A stretch of 64,000 bases of DNA. Source: Noviluteimonas gilva (GTDB lineage Bacteria > Pseudomonadota > Gammaproteobacteria > Xanthomonadales > Xanthomonadaceae). Under the pieces are notes generated by a model. The model was not told the DNA's origin and made no database searches. It saw only the letters and a program-made list of their open reading frames with translations. Below, piece after piece: positions 20,310 to 30,226 of the stretch; position 1 is the stretch's first letter; the number at the start of each line of letters is the position of its first letter. A program made the position numbers and the translations under genes. The stretch is taken from positions 62,001-126,000 of the forward strand of contig NZ_WOXT01000004.1 in the NCBI RefSeq assembly GCF_009740395.1, given 5' to 3'.

Positions 20310-21002
20310 ATGTCGCTGCTCCGCCCGCCCGCACGCCCTTCCCTGCCCGTCCTGCCCTATCGCAAGCCCACGCCGGGCCGCGATTACTGGGTATTCGACG
20401 ACGTGCTGCCCGATCCCGACGCCGTGCGCACGCGCACGCTCGCGCGCACCGACTGGATCGAAGGCTTTCCGCACAAACCCGAATCCTGGCCGGGCCTGCG
20501 CGTGATGCCGGGCCTGATGTCCGACGAACTCGCGATCGTCGAAGCCCTCGTGCGCAAGGCGACGGGCGTCGACAAACTCTGGGTGGAATCTGCGCAGGAC
20601 GGCGCGCATCTGAACCACAACTGCATCCAGGTGGTCGGCGCCGACGAATGCGATGCGCGGCCGCACACCGATTCGCGCGCGTTGTGCCGTTTTGCCGCCG
20701 TGCTGTATCTCAACCCGAACGTGCCCGATTCGTGCGGCACCACGTTCTTCCGCCAGCGACTTCCGGGTGGGCAACGCGGCGGGAACATCGTGATGCCGCC
20801 GCATCAAACCCTGGTGCAGGCCTTGGGAACGCGCTTCGTGCCGCCCGACTCATTCGTGGAGGACGTCGACGTCGCCCATCGGTTCAATCGCTTGCTGCTG
20901 TATCGCGCGAACCTGCTGCATAGCGCGACGGGGTATTACGGGCGCACGCTGGAAGAGAAGCGCATGGCTGCGGTGTTTTTCTGGATGGCTAAGGGGGCTT
21001 GA
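20310..21002 (+). CDS. DUF6445-like protein, probable Fe(II)/2-oxoglutarate oxygenase fold
   Basis: A 230-residue soluble protein resembling proteins annotated as DUF6445; the family call is from memory and not certain. It opens the domain with YWVFDDVLPDPDAVR. A possible metal triad is visible: RPHTD (HxD) around residue 115 and a distal His in LLYRANLLHSATGYYG, with an Arg 8 residues later, as in double-stranded beta-helix oxygenases. Substrate unknown. It is the only plus-strand gene in this part, divergent from tpiA and convergent with another 2OG-oxygenase-like gene. The -10 box 6 nt upstream suggests a leaderless transcript. Confidence 0.75.
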   Translation: MSLLRPPARPSLPVLPYRKPTPGRDYWVFDDVLPDPDAVRTRTLARTDWIEGFPHKPESWPGLRVMPGLMSDELAIVEALVRKATGVDKLWVESAQDGAHLNHNCIQVVGADECDARPHTDSRALCRFAAVLYLNPNVPDSCGTTFFRQRLPGGQRGGNIVMPPHQTLVQALGTRFVPPDSFVEDVDVAHRFNRLLLYRANLLHSATGYYGRTLEEKRMAAVFFWMAKGA

Positions 21003-21051
21003 TCCCCCTCGAACGCGCGTTGCGCGTTCGATCCCCCTTGGAAAGGGGGAT
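21002..21051. repeat. Dispersed double-hairpin repeat, copy 1
   Basis: Two adjacent palindromes: CGAACGCGC/GCGCGTTCG flanked by ATCCCCC, then ATCCCCCTT/AAGGGGGAT. The same layout recurs at 41070-41120 (reverse orientation) and 43236-43285, with a different first-arm sequence (CAATCGCGC/GCGCGATTG). It lies between convergent genes and may act as a terminator. Confidence 0.8.
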
Positions 21052-21062
21052 GAGGGCCGCGC

Positions 21063-22022
21063 TTACTTCAGTTTGATTTCGCGCAATCGTTCTTCCAAGT
21101 AGCCCTGCGCCGTGATCGCCTCGGGATAACGCGAGGGATTGTCGGGCGTCACGCACGAATCCAGCACGTCGATCAGGAAATCCGGATTCGGGTGCAGGAA
21201 GAACGGCGTCGAATAACGCGGCTGGCGCGCGAGTTCGCCCGGCGGATTGACCACGCGATGCGTCGTCGAGGGATACACGTGGTTGGTCAGGCGCTGCAGC
21301 ATGTCGCCGATGTTGACGACGATGGTGTCCGCGTCCGACGTGAACGGCACCCACTCGCCCGTGCGCGACTTCACTTCCAGGCCCGCCGCGCTCGCACCGA
21401 CCAGCAACGTGATCAGGTTGATGTCTTCGTGCGCACCCGCGCGCACGTTCGGAATGTCGGGCGTGGTGATCGGCGGATAGTGGATCGGCCGCAGGATCGA
21501 ATTGCCGTAGTCCGTCTTGTCGACGAAGTAATCCTCCGGCAACCCGATGTGCAACGCGAGCGCCGCGAGCACCTGCGCGCCGAGCGCGTCGAGCGCCTGG
21601 TACAGGCCGTAGCCCACGTCGCGGAACTCCGGGATTTCGGCGGGCCACAGGTTGGCCTGCATCACGTCGGCGCAATGGTGGTCGCGCGGAATCTCGCGGC
21701 CGATGTGCCAGAACTCCTTGAGGTCGTGGTACTGCGCGCCCTTCGCGGTTTCCACGCCGAAGGGCGTGTACCCGCGCGCACCGCCGCCGCCGGCGACGTG
21801 ATACTGGCGCTTGGTCGCGTCGGGCAGCGCGAAGTAGCGCTGGAACACGTCGTACGCGCGGTCGATCTGGTCCTGCGGAATGCCGTGGTTGCGGATCCCG
21901 GCGAATCCCCACTCGCGGTAGGCGTTGCCCAGTTCGGCGACGAACGCGTCGCGGTCTTCAGGGCTTTTCGGATGCGTGAAACGCGCGATGTCGAGCGTGG
22001 GAATACGGGTCTGTGAAGTCAT
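21063..22022 (-). CDS. Isopenicillin N synthase-family 2OG-Fe(II) oxygenase
   Basis: A 319-residue non-haem iron oxygenase of the IPNS/2OG family. The N-terminal DIOX_N region has EWGFAGIRNHGIPQDQI. The iron ligands are in RAGAHEDINLITLL (HxD) and PSTTHRVVNP (His), and the 2OG-binding Arg-x-Ser is in RYSTPFFLHPNPDF. Close relatives in proteobacteria are annotated only as IPNS family oxygenases, so the substrate is unknown. It sits 12 bp downstream of glmM on the same strand. Confidence 0.9.
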   Translation of the reverse strand: MTSQTRIPTLDIARFTHPKSPEDRDAFVAELGNAYREWGFAGIRNHGIPQDQIDRAYDVFQRYFALPDATKRQYHVAGGGGARGYTPFGVETAKGAQYHDLKEFWHIGREIPRDHHCADVMQANLWPAEIPEFRDVGYGLYQALDALGAQVLAALALHIGLPEDYFVDKTDYGNSILRPIHYPPITTPDIPNVRAGAHEDINLITLLVGASAAGLEVKSRTGEWVPFTSDADTIVVNIGDMLQRLTNHVYPSTTHRVVNPPGELARQPRYSTPFFLHPNPDFLIDVLDSCVTPDNPSRYPEAITAQGYLEERLREIKLK

Positions 22023-22034
22023 CGATGTCTTGGA

Positions 22035-23392
22035 TTACTGCGCGGCCGCGCGCACGGCATCGGCCAGTTTGTCGAGGGTGTTGCGGACGAGCGTGTCGTC
22101 ATCGGCTTCGACCGTGACGCGCACGACCGGCTCGGTGCCCGACGGACGCAGGAACGCGCGACCGCGCCCCGCGACGGCCGACTGCGCATCGGCGAGCGCC
22201 GCCTGCACGGCGGGATGGTCGACCGGCTTGGCGCCCGGCGCGAGTTGCACGTTGATCGTCTTCTGCGGCACCTTGCGCATTCCGGAGAGCGCTTCGCGCA
22301 GCGAAAGGCCGCGACGGCGCAACACTTCGAGCACCTGCAGCGCGCTGACGATGCCATCGCCCGTGCTGGCGCGATCCAGGCAAAGCAGATGCCCCGAGGC
22401 CTCTCCGCCGAGCACGCCTTCGTGTTCGACCAGCATCTGGTGCACATAACGGTCGCCGACCTTCGAACGCAGGAACGCGATGCCGCGTTCGCCCAACGCC
22501 CGCTCCAGGCCGAAGTTCGTCATCAGCGTGCCGACCATCGGGCCGCGCAGGCGGCCGCTTTCCTGCCAATCGGTGGCGAGGACGAACAGCAGGTCGTCGC
22601 CGTCGCACACCGTGCCGTCGTCGGTCACGAACAACACGCGATCGCCGTCGCCATCGAAGGCGATGCCGATGTCCGCACCGGTGGCCTTGACGTGCGCGAC
22701 CAGCGATTCGGGATGCGTCGAACCCACGCCATCATTGATGTTCAAACCATTGGGATCGATGCCGATCGCATCCACGCGCGCGCCGAGTTCGCGCAGCACG
22801 AGCGGCCCGATCTGGTAGGTCGCGCCGTTCGCGCAATCCACCGCGATGCGCATGCCGGTGAGGTCGAAGCCCCTGGGCACGGAGTTCTTGCAGGCTTCGA
22901 CGTAGCGCTCGACCGCGCCGCGCGTGCGCAGTGCCTTGCCGAGCTGTTCGGAAGGCACGGTCGTGAACGGCTTGTCGAGTGCGGCTTCGATCGCCAGTTC
23001 CGTGGCGTCGTCGAGCTTCTCGCCTTCGGCCGAGAAGAATTTGATGCCGTTGTCGTGGTGCGGATTGTGCGAGGCGGAAATCACGATGCCGCCATCGGCG
23101 CGCAACGAACGCGTCAGGTGCGCGACGGCCGGCGTGGGCATCGGGCCCACGAGCTGCACGTCCACGCCCGCGGCCACCAGGCCGGCTTCGAGCGCGGCTT
23201 CGAACATGTAGTTCGAGATGCGCGTGTCCTTGCCGATGATGACCAGCGGCTTGCGCCATTCGCGAAGCGATTGCCGTTGCGCCTCGCGCAGGGCCAGCCC
23301 GTAGGCGTTGCCCAGGCGCAGCACGAAGTCCGCCGAGATCGCGCCCTCGCCCACCCGGCCGCGGATGCCGTCGGTGCCGAAATACCGGCGGC

Positions 23393-23396
<4 letters not shown>
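22035..23396 (-). CDS. glmM: Phosphoglucosamine mutase
   Basis: Converts glucosamine 6-phosphate to glucosamine 1-phosphate for peptidoglycan and LPS precursors. It has 453 residues. The start [14 protein letters not shown] is typical. The active serine is S109 in [18 protein letters not shown], the metal loop is FDGDGDR, the sugar loop is GGEASGH, and the phosphate loop is [11 protein letters not shown]. There is no ATG. The start is TTG at 23396, overlapping the accD stop as TTGA, so translation is probably coupled to accD. Confidence 0.96.
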
Positions 23397-24280
<884 letters not shown>

Positions 24281-24308
24281 GTATCGAGTCTTCCGTTCTG
24301 GGTGTTGC

Positions 24309-24347
24309 GCTCCCTCCCCTGCTTGCAGGGGAGGGTCGGGGTGGGGT
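24309..24347. repeat. Dispersed G/C hairpin repeat in the accD leader
   Basis: CTCCCTCCCCTG-CTTG-CAGGGGAGGG followed by TCGGGGTGGGG. A near-identical copy is at 43175-43214 and a related one, inverted, at 35616-35647. It lies downstream of the accD -10 box, so it would be transcribed in the 5' leader. Confidence 0.75.
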
Positions 24348-24357
24348 GTGGCGCGGC

Positions 24358-24385
24358 AGTCTAGCGCAGCGTCCCGCGAGGGCAA
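24358..24385 (-). promoter_or_regulatory. Candidate promoter of accD-glmM
   Basis: Minus-strand TTGCCC, 16-bp spacer, TAGACT, in the 114-bp gap between trpA and accD. The same TAGACT box occurs upstream of tpiA (20263-20268) and panD (62375-62380). Confidence 0.55.
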
Positions 24386-24394
24386 CGCGATGGG

Positions 24395-25207
24395 CTATGC
24401 GGCCCGCGCGCCGGGGGTGGCATCGAGCGCGGCGCGCAGCGGTGCGAGGAAACGCGTGGCTTCGGTCGCAGGATCGGTGGCCCCGGCGAGCGCGGCGACG
24501 AGCGCGCTGCCCACCACCACGCCGTCGGCGTGTTCGGCCATCGCGGCCGCCGATGCGGCGTCCTTGATGCCGAAGCCGGCGAGCACCGGCACGCGCGCCT
24601 GCTTGCGCAGGGCCTGCAGGCGTTCGGACGCGGCGCCGGCATCGAGCCGGTCGGCACCGGTCACGCCGGCGAAGCTCACGAAATACAGATAGCCCTGCGC
24701 GTCGTCGCACAGGCGGCGCAGGCGCGCCTCCGGCGTCGTCGGCGAGGCCAGCAGGATCAGTGCGATCCCGTGCGCATCGAGCGCGGCACGCAGGTCGCCG
24801 GCTTCCTCCGGCGGGAGGTCGACGAGCAGCACGCCGTCGACGCCCGCGTCCGATGCGTCGTGCGCGAAGCGATCGACGCCGCGGATCTCGACGGGATTCA
24901 GATATCCCATCAGGACCACCGGCGTCGTCGCATCGGTCTTGCGGAACGCACGCACCGTATCGAGCACGTACGACAGCCCGGCGCCGCGCGCCAGCGCGCG
25001 TTCCGAGCTGCGCTGGATCACCGGGCCGTCCGCCATCGGGTCGGAGAACGGCACGCCGAGTTCGAGCACGTCCGCGCCCGCCGCGACGAGCGCATGCAGC
25101 ACCGGCACCGTCGCGTCGAGCGCGGGATCACCCGCGGTGACGAACGGCACCAGCGCCTTGCGCCCGCGCGTACGCAGGGCATCGAACGTGTCGGACAACC
25201 GGCTCAC
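24395..25207 (-). CDS. trpA: Tryptophan synthase alpha subunit
   Basis: Cleaves indole-3-glycerol phosphate to indole and glyceraldehyde 3-phosphate. It has 270 residues. The catalytic Glu is in ADVLELGVPFSDPMADGPVI, the Asp in GVLLVDLPPEEA, and the phosphate loops are FVSFAGVTG and GFGIKDAASAA. The start is GTG at 25207. The DUF3144 gene separates it from trpB by about 400 bp, all on one strand. Confidence 0.97.
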   Translation of the reverse strand: MSRLSDTFDALRTRGRKALVPFVTAGDPALDATVPVLHALVAAGADVLELGVPFSDPMADGPVIQRSSERALARGAGLSYVLDTVRAFRKTDATTPVVLMGYLNPVEIRGVDRFAHDASDAGVDGVLLVDLPPEEAGDLRAALDAHGIALILLASPTTPEARLRRLCDDAQGYLYFVSFAGVTGADRLDAGAASERLQALRKQARVPVLAGFGIKDAASAAAMAEHADGVVVGSALVAALAGATDPATEATRFLAPLRAALDATPGARAA

Positions 25208-25215
25208 GGTGTGCC

Positions 25216-25596
25216 TCAGGCCTTGGTCTGTTCCTGCGCGGCGGCCGCCTGGCGGGCGAGTTCGGCCTGCAGCTCCGAAGCGCCGACGTCGATGCCGCGC
25301 TCATGGCCCAGGCCGTCCAGGTGCTCGTTGAGCATCGTGCGGTACAGCTTGGTCATGTAGTTGAGGAAGTCCTGGCGCTCGTTGGCGACATTGGCGCCCG
25401 CGCCCTGCATGAAGGTGTGCACGTTGAAGCGCGCGGCCGCGTACAGCGAGGCCATGCTGATGCGCTTGAGGCCGTGTTCCTTCGACTGCTTGTTGGTCAG
25501 TTCGAGGTACTCGTTGACCACCTGGAAGAATTTGGGGTCGAGCTGGTTCTGCTGCTGGTCGGCCTGGGCCTGGGCTTCGTTGGTTTCGTCGGTCAT
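25216..25596 (-). CDS. DUF3144-domain protein embedded between trpB and trpA
   Basis: A small acidic protein of 126 residues without signal peptide or membrane segment. The core DPKFFQVVNEYLELTNKQSK followed by SMASLYAAARFNVHTFM matches what I recall of DUF3144. The N terminus is Gln/Ala-rich (EAQAQADQQQNQ), and the C terminus is a probable helix (SELQAELARQAAAAQEQ). Function unknown. Its location inside the trpB-trpA pair implies co-transcription with tryptophan synthase. Confidence 0.8.
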   Translation of the reverse strand: MTDETNEAQAQADQQQNQLDPKFFQVVNEYLELTNKQSKEHGLKRISMASLYAAARFNVHTFMQGAGANVANERQDFLNYMTKLYRTMLNEHLDGLGHERGIDVGASELQAELARQAAAAQEQTKA

Positions 25597-25619
25597 GGGG
25601 TGGTTACTCCTGGCAAGGT

Positions 25620-26867
25620 TCAGAAAGAAAGTCCGTCGCGCGCGGCGATGGTGTGCACGTCCTTGTCGCCGCGGCCGGAGAGGTTGCACAGCACGATCGC
25701 GTCGCGCGGCATCCCCCGCGCGAGCTTCATGGCCTGCGCGACGGCGTGGCTGGATTCGAGCGCGGCGAGGATGCCCTCGGTGCGCGCGAGCTGGTGGAAG
25801 GCGGCCAGTGCTTCGTCGTCGGTGATGCCGACGTACTCCGCGCGACCGGTGTCCTTCAGGAATGCGTGTTCGGGGCCGACGCCCGGATAATCAAGGCCCG
25901 CGGACACCGAATGCGTTTCGACGATCTGTCCGTCGTCGTCGCACAGCACGTAGGTGCGATTGCCGTGCAGCACGCCGGGGCGGCCCGCCGCGAGCGATGC
26001 GGCATGGTGGCCCGTCTCGATGCCCTCGCCCGCCGCTTCGGCGCCGACGATGCGCACGTCGCGATCGTTGAGGAAGGCGTGGAAGATGCCGATCGCATTG
26101 CTGCCGCCGCCGACGCACGCGGTGACGACATCCGGCAAGCGCCCGTAATCGGCGAGCATCTGCGCGCGCGCTTCGCGGCCGACGACGGCGTTGAAATCGC
26201 GCACCATCCGCGGATACGGATCGGGACCGGCGACGGTGCCGATGATGTAGAACGTATCGGCGACGTTGGTCACCCAGTCGCGCATGGCTTCGTTGAGCGC
26301 GTCCTTGAGCGTTTGCGAACCGCTGGTCACCGGCACGACGGTCGCGCCCAGCAAACGCATGCGATACACGTTGATCTTCTGGCGCTCGATGTCGGTCGCG
26401 CCCATGTACACCACGCATTCCAGGCCAAGGCGCGCGGCCACCGTCGCCGAGGCCACGCCATGCTGGCCGGCGCCGGTTTCCGCGATGATCCGCGGCTTGC
26501 CCATGCGGCGCGCGAGCAGCGCCTGGCCGATGGTGTTGTTGATCTTGTGCGCGCCGGTGTGGTTCAGGTCTTCGCGCTTGAGCAGGATGCGCGCGCCGCC
26601 GTTTTCTTCCGACAGGCGCGTGGCTTCGTAGATCGGGCTCGGGCGGCCGACGTAATGCTTGAGGTCGTGTTCGAATTCGGCGATGAAGGCCGGGTCCACG
26701 CGCGCGGCGTCGTAAGCGGCCGCGAGCTCTTCCAGCGGGCCGATCAGGGTTTCGGCCACGAACCGCCCACCGAAGCGGCCGAAATGGCCGGTCGGATCGG
26801 GGGTGTTGCTGAAATCGATCAGCGCGGAGCCGGGCTGGACAGGCTCAGTCTGGGTGGCAGTCGGCAC
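25620..26867 (-). CDS. trpB: Tryptophan synthase beta subunit
   Basis: PLP enzyme condensing indole and serine into tryptophan. From the chosen start it has 415 residues. Family start [18 protein letters not shown] lysine K108 in [14 protein letters not shown], glycine loop [10 protein letters not shown], and [16 protein letters not shown] are visible. No ATG lies near the family start. GTG at 26867 is chosen, giving 23 bp overlap with trpF; a TTG at 26882 and an ATG at 26945 are open alternatives that add unlikely residues. Confidence 0.95.
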   Translation of the reverse strand: MPTATQTEPVQPGSALIDFSNTPDPTGHFGRFGGRFVAETLIGPLEELAAAYDAARVDPAFIAEFEHDLKHYVGRPSPIYEATRLSEENGGARILLKREDLNHTGAHKINNTIGQALLARRMGKPRIIAETGAGQHGVASATVAARLGLECVVYMGATDIERQKINVYRMRLLGATVVPVTSGSQTLKDALNEAMRDWVTNVADTFYIIGTVAGPDPYPRMVRDFNAVVGREARAQMLADYGRLPDVVTACVGGGSNAIGIFHAFLNDRDVRIVGAEAAGEGIETGHHAASLAAGRPGVLHGNRTYVLCDDDGQIVETHSVSAGLDYPGVGPEHAFLKDTGRAEYVGITDDEALAAFHQLARTEGILAALESSHAVAQAMKLARGMPRDAIVLCNLSGRGDKDVHTIAARDGLSF

Positions 26868-27510
26868 GACGAACTTCTTCAACGAAACGACGCATCTTAT
26901 CGCCGTCCTTGATCCCGGGTGCGCTTTCGATCCCGGAAGCGACATCCACGCCCCACGGAAGGGTCGAAATCACCGCGTCGAACACGTTGTCCGGCCGCAA
27001 TCCGCCGGCCAGGACGAAGGGCTTGCCGAGCCCGGTGGGCACCGTCGACCAGTCGAAGACCTCGCCCGTGCCGCCGGGCTGGCCCTCGGCGTGGCCGTCG
27101 AACAGAAAGGCCGAGGCCCCGGGGTACTTCATCAGCAGCTGGATCGCGTGCTGGGCGCGCTGGGTCGGGTCCAGGCCGCGCATGGGGATGCCCTTGATGT
27201 AGGGCACGCCGAATCCCTTGCAGAAGGCGTCGTCTTCCGCGCCGTGGAACTGCAGCAGGCTCGGGCGCACCTGTTTGACGACGGCGCGGACTTCGTCGGC
27301 GCTGTTGTCCTTGAACAGCGCCACCGCATCGACCAGCGGCTCCATGGCGTTGCGCATCGCCCGCGCTTCCTCGGGCTGCAGGCGGCGCGGGCTGCCCTCG
27401 GCGAACACGAAGCCGACCGCGTCCACGCCCAGCTCGCTGGCCAGGCGCACGTCGCCGGCGCGGGTCATGCCGCAGAACTTGATGCGCGTGCGGAACAGCG
27501 TCTTGCTCAA
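26845..27510 (-). CDS. trpF: Phosphoribosylanthranilate isomerase
   Basis: Third step of tryptophan synthesis from anthranilate, 221 residues, TIM barrel. Catalytic Cys is in [13 protein letters not shown], the catalytic Asp in [17 protein letters not shown], and the phosphate site in [12 protein letters not shown]. The start is TTG at 27510, overlapping the truA stop as TTGA, the same arrangement as accD-glmM. It overlaps trpB by 23 bp. Confidence 0.95.
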   Translation of the reverse strand: MSKTLFRTRIKFCGMTRAGDVRLASELGVDAVGFVFAEGSPRRLQPEEARAMRNAMEPLVDAVALFKDNSADEVRAVVKQVRPSLLQFHGAEDDAFCKGFGVPYIKGIPMRGLDPTQRAQHAIQLLMKYPGASAFLFDGHAEGQPGGTGEVFDWSTVPTGLGKPFVLAGGLRPDNVFDAVISTLPWGVDVASGIESAPGIKDGDKMRRFVEEVRRADCHPD

Positions 27511-28292
27511 GCGCTCACCTCGTCGGGCAGGCCGAACAGGCCGGGATACACGGGACCGAGGAAGCACAGCCCGGTGGGCGGCGCGGTCGGGCCGGCGACG
27601 TTCCGGTCGCGGCCCGCCAGTAGCTCGGCGACCCAGGCCGGCGGCTGCTCGCCGCGTCCGACCGGGATCAGGGAACCGACGATATTGCGAACCATGTGAT
27701 GCAGGAATGCATTCGCCCTCACGTCGATCCAAACCTCATCGGCGGAGCGCTCGACCGTGATCGACTGCAGGTCGCGCCGCGCGTGCGGCGCCTGGCAGTG
27801 GACGGTGCGGAAGGCGCTGAAGTCGTGTTCGCCGACCAGGGCCTGCGCCGCGGCGTGCATCGCGGCCACGTCGAGGGGCAAACGCTCCCACGTGACGTAC
27901 TGGCGACCGAGTGCCGGGCGCACCGCGCGGTTGAGGATGCGGTAGCGGTAACGCCGCGCGACGGCGGAAAAACGCGCGTGGAAATCGTCGGCCACCGGCA
28001 CGCACCAGCGCACGCTCACCGACGGCGGCAGGCGCGAGGTCGCGCCGAGCACCCAGCCGCGCGGATCGCGCTGCACATCGGTTTCGAAATGCACGACCTG
28101 GCAGGCCGCGTGCACGCCGGCATCGGTGCGGCCGGCGCAGATGGTGTCGATCTGTGTGTTCGCGACGAACGACAGCGCCGTTTCCAGCGCCTGCTGCACG
28201 GTTTCGTCGCCGGCGACGCCCGGCTTGCTGAGGCGTTGCCAGCCGAGGAAGTCGCCGCCGTCGTATTCGACGCCGAGCGCGAAGCGGGCCAC
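27507..28292 (-). CDS. truA: tRNA pseudouridine(38-40) synthase TruA
   Basis: Modifies U38-U40 in tRNA anticodon arms. It has 261 residues. The catalytic aspartate is in [28 protein letters not shown] and [19 protein letters not shown] are family signatures. The start is GTG at 28292 ([15 protein letters not shown]). The order fimV-truA-trpF is conserved in Pseudomonas and Xanthomonads. Confidence 0.96.
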   Translation of the reverse strand: MARFALGVEYDGGDFLGWQRLSKPGVAGDETVQQALETALSFVANTQIDTICAGRTDAGVHAACQVVHFETDVQRDPRGWVLGATSRLPPSVSVRWCVPVADDFHARFSAVARRYRYRILNRAVRPALGRQYVTWERLPLDVAAMHAAAQALVGEHDFSAFRTVHCQAPHARRDLQSITVERSADEVWIDVRANAFLHHMVRNIVGSLIPVGRGEQPPAWVAELLAGRDRNVAGPTAPPTGLCFLGPVYPGLFGLPDEVSA

Positions 28293-28326
28293 TTACGCCA
28301 CCGACATCAGTCGAGCGACGCGTGCA

Positions 28327-30138
28327 TCACAGCTCGCGCAACATGCGGGCGGCGGTGTCGCGTGCGGCCGGATCGCGACCATCGAGCACGTCGCGCAGGA
28401 TCACGCGCGCGGCATCGTCGTCGCCCATGTCGAGGTAAGCGCGCGCGAGCTCGAGCTGCTGCTTGGCGGTCTGCGGTTCGGCGACGGCGGTGTTGTCGTC
28501 GGACTGCGCGCCACCGTGCCACGTGGGCGCGGTGCCGAGCGCCGCGGGCGCGGACGTCCAGTGCGGCGTCGATGCCTTGGCGCGCGGTGCGGGCTCGGAG
28601 AACGTCGGGGTTTCTTCGGGTACGACGCGCTTCTCGGCGACGCGCGGCGCGACGTCGTCGGACGTCGGGATGCCGGCGGCGAGCGCTTCGGTGTCGTAGA
28701 CGCGGCGCGGTTCGGCGCGCGGCGTGCTGCGACGACGCGTGAACAACCACGCGAGCACGCCGAGCACGAGCAGGCCGGCGCCGCCCCACAGCCACGCGGG
28801 CGTGGTGGGTTGCGCGGGCTTTTCGCCGGTGGACGCGGTGGTGGCCGTGGTGTCGACCTTCGCCGCGGCGGCGTTGGATTGCGCGAGGCGCTGCTCGGCG
28901 GCGGCGAGCTTGCTGTCCTTCATCGCGATCAACGCCGACTGATCCTGCTGCAGCTTCTCCAGTTCCGCGACGCGGGACTTGAGCTCCTGCACTTCGGCAT
29001 CGCGCGCTGCGAGGTCTTCCTTCGTCTGGTTCAGTTCCTGCTGTCGCAGCATGTCGCCCTCGCCTCCGGCGCTTGCGCCGGATCGTGATCCCGGGGTTTT
29101 CGCGCCGCCGTCGACCGGCGGCACGATTTCGAGGCGTGCGCCGGCCACGCGCCGGCCGTCAGATGGCGTGCCCGCGCCGTTGGCCGCCGTGCCTGCCGTC
29201 TTCGCGGTGTTCGCAGGCGAGGCTTCCGCCGCGACGTTCGCAGGTTGCGGTGCGGGCGCGGCGAGTGCGCGCCATTGTTCGAGATGATCGCGCACCACCG
29301 CCGCGGCTTCGGCCGGCGCGAGTTGCGCGGCGTCCTGCGCCGGCGGCACGCGCAGCACCGCACCCGACTTGAGCAGGTTCACGTTGCCCTTGATGAAGGC
29401 GTCGGGGTTGGCGCGCAGCAGCGCGAGCATCGTCTGGTCGAGCGTGTAACCGCGCTGCACGACTTGCTCGGCGATGCCCGACAAGGTCTGGCCGTCGCGG
29501 ACCGCGATGCGATCGGCGGGCGTCGGCGCGGGCGTATCGGCCGGCGCGGCGACGGGCGCCGGTTCGGGTTGCGTTGCGACCGCATCGGCGTCGGCGGGCG
29601 CCGGTTCCGCGGGCGCGGCGTCGGCCGGCGGCGGCGGTTCGGGCTGCGCCGCGGGCTGCGGTGCGGCGGCCACGGGGCGCTCGATCACGTTGGACGGCGC
29701 GACGCTCGGCGCCTGGATCGGCGGCTGCGCGGGCGCGGCCACGGTGCGCGGGGTGTCGAGCAGCGCCGAGTATTCGCGGACCAGGCGGCCGCTGCCCCAG
29801 TCGACTTCGACCAGGAAGGTCACCAGCGGCTGGCTGACCGGCGCGGTGCTGGTCACGCGGATGACGGGGCGGCCCCGGTCGTCGAGCGCGACGGTGAACT
29901 GGAGGTCGGCGGCGGCCCCGCTCGGCGGTTCCAGGCCGATGCGGCGGAAGGTTTCCGGCGAGGCCAGGCGCGCCTGGAGCTGCTCGAGCTCGGCCGGATC
30001 GCCGGACACGATGGGGATTTCGGCCAGCAATGGCTGGTCGACTTTCGATTTCACCTGGATCTGGCCAAGGCCCAGCGCGGCGGCCGGCCCGGCCAATACG
30101 GCCAGGGCGATCGCCAGCGCGATGCGTCGAAGTGTCAT
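28327..30138 (-). CDS. fimV: FimV-family pilus/polarity protein
   Basis: Inner-membrane peptidoglycan-associated protein linked in Pseudomonas to type IV pilus assembly and polar localisation. It has 603 residues. A signal peptide (residues 1-22, IALAIALAVLAGPAAA) precedes the FimV N-terminal domain (LGQIQVKSKVDQPLLAEIPI). A Pro/Ala-rich linker follows, then a LysM domain (about 215-265, DGQTLSGIAEQVVQRGYTL), a coiled coil (about 360-415), one transmembrane helix (WLWGGAGLLVLGVLAWLF) and a C-terminal TPR-like FimV domain (QLELARAYLDMGDDDAARVI). A promoter lies 30-55 bp upstream. Confidence 0.92.
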   Translation of the reverse strand: MTLRRIALAIALAVLAGPAAALGLGQIQVKSKVDQPLLAEIPIVSGDPAELEQLQARLASPETFRRIGLEPPSGAAADLQFTVALDDRGRPVIRVTSTAPVSQPLVTFLVEVDWGSGRLVREYSALLDTPRTVAAPAQPPIQAPSVAPSNVIERPVAAAPQPAAQPEPPPPADAAPAEPAPADADAVATQPEPAPVAAPADTPAPTPADRIAVRDGQTLSGIAEQVVQRGYTLDQTMLALLRANPDAFIKGNVNLLKSGAVLRVPPAQDAAQLAPAEAAAVVRDHLEQWRALAAPAPQPANVAAEASPANTAKTAGTAANGAGTPSDGRRVAGARLEIVPPVDGGAKTPGSRSGASAGGEGDMLRQQELNQTKEDLAARDAEVQELKSRVAELEKLQQDQSALIAMKDSKLAAAEQRLAQSNAAAAKVDTTATTASTGEKPAQPTTPAWLWGGAGLLVLGVLAWLFTRRRSTPRAEPRRVYDTEALAAGIPTSDDVAPRVAEKRVVPEETPTFSEPAPRAKASTPHWTSAPAALGTAPTWHGGAQSDDNTAVAEPQTAKQQLELARAYLDMGDDDAARVILRDVLDGRDPAARDTAARMLREL

Positions 30139-30164
30139 GCCCTTCTCCCCTCAGGCCCGCGAAG

Positions 30165-30194
30165 ACTGTAGCCGCGCACGCTTGCCACTGGCAA
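30165..30194 (-). promoter_or_regulatory. Candidate fimV promoter with palindrome over the -35
   Basis: Minus-strand TTGCCA, 18-bp spacer, TACAGT. The -35 is one half of a perfect palindrome TTGCCAcTGGCAA (30182-30194), which could be an operator. It lies in the 88-bp gap between asd and fimV. Confidence 0.5.
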
Positions 30195-30226
30195 TGCGTG
30201 CACGCCCTCCCTCAATGACAACGCAA

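Noticed and set aside
20229-20807. Upstream extension of the tpiA frame
   Set aside because: It is antisense to the DUF6445-like gene, and TpiA family similarity begins at ATG 20228.
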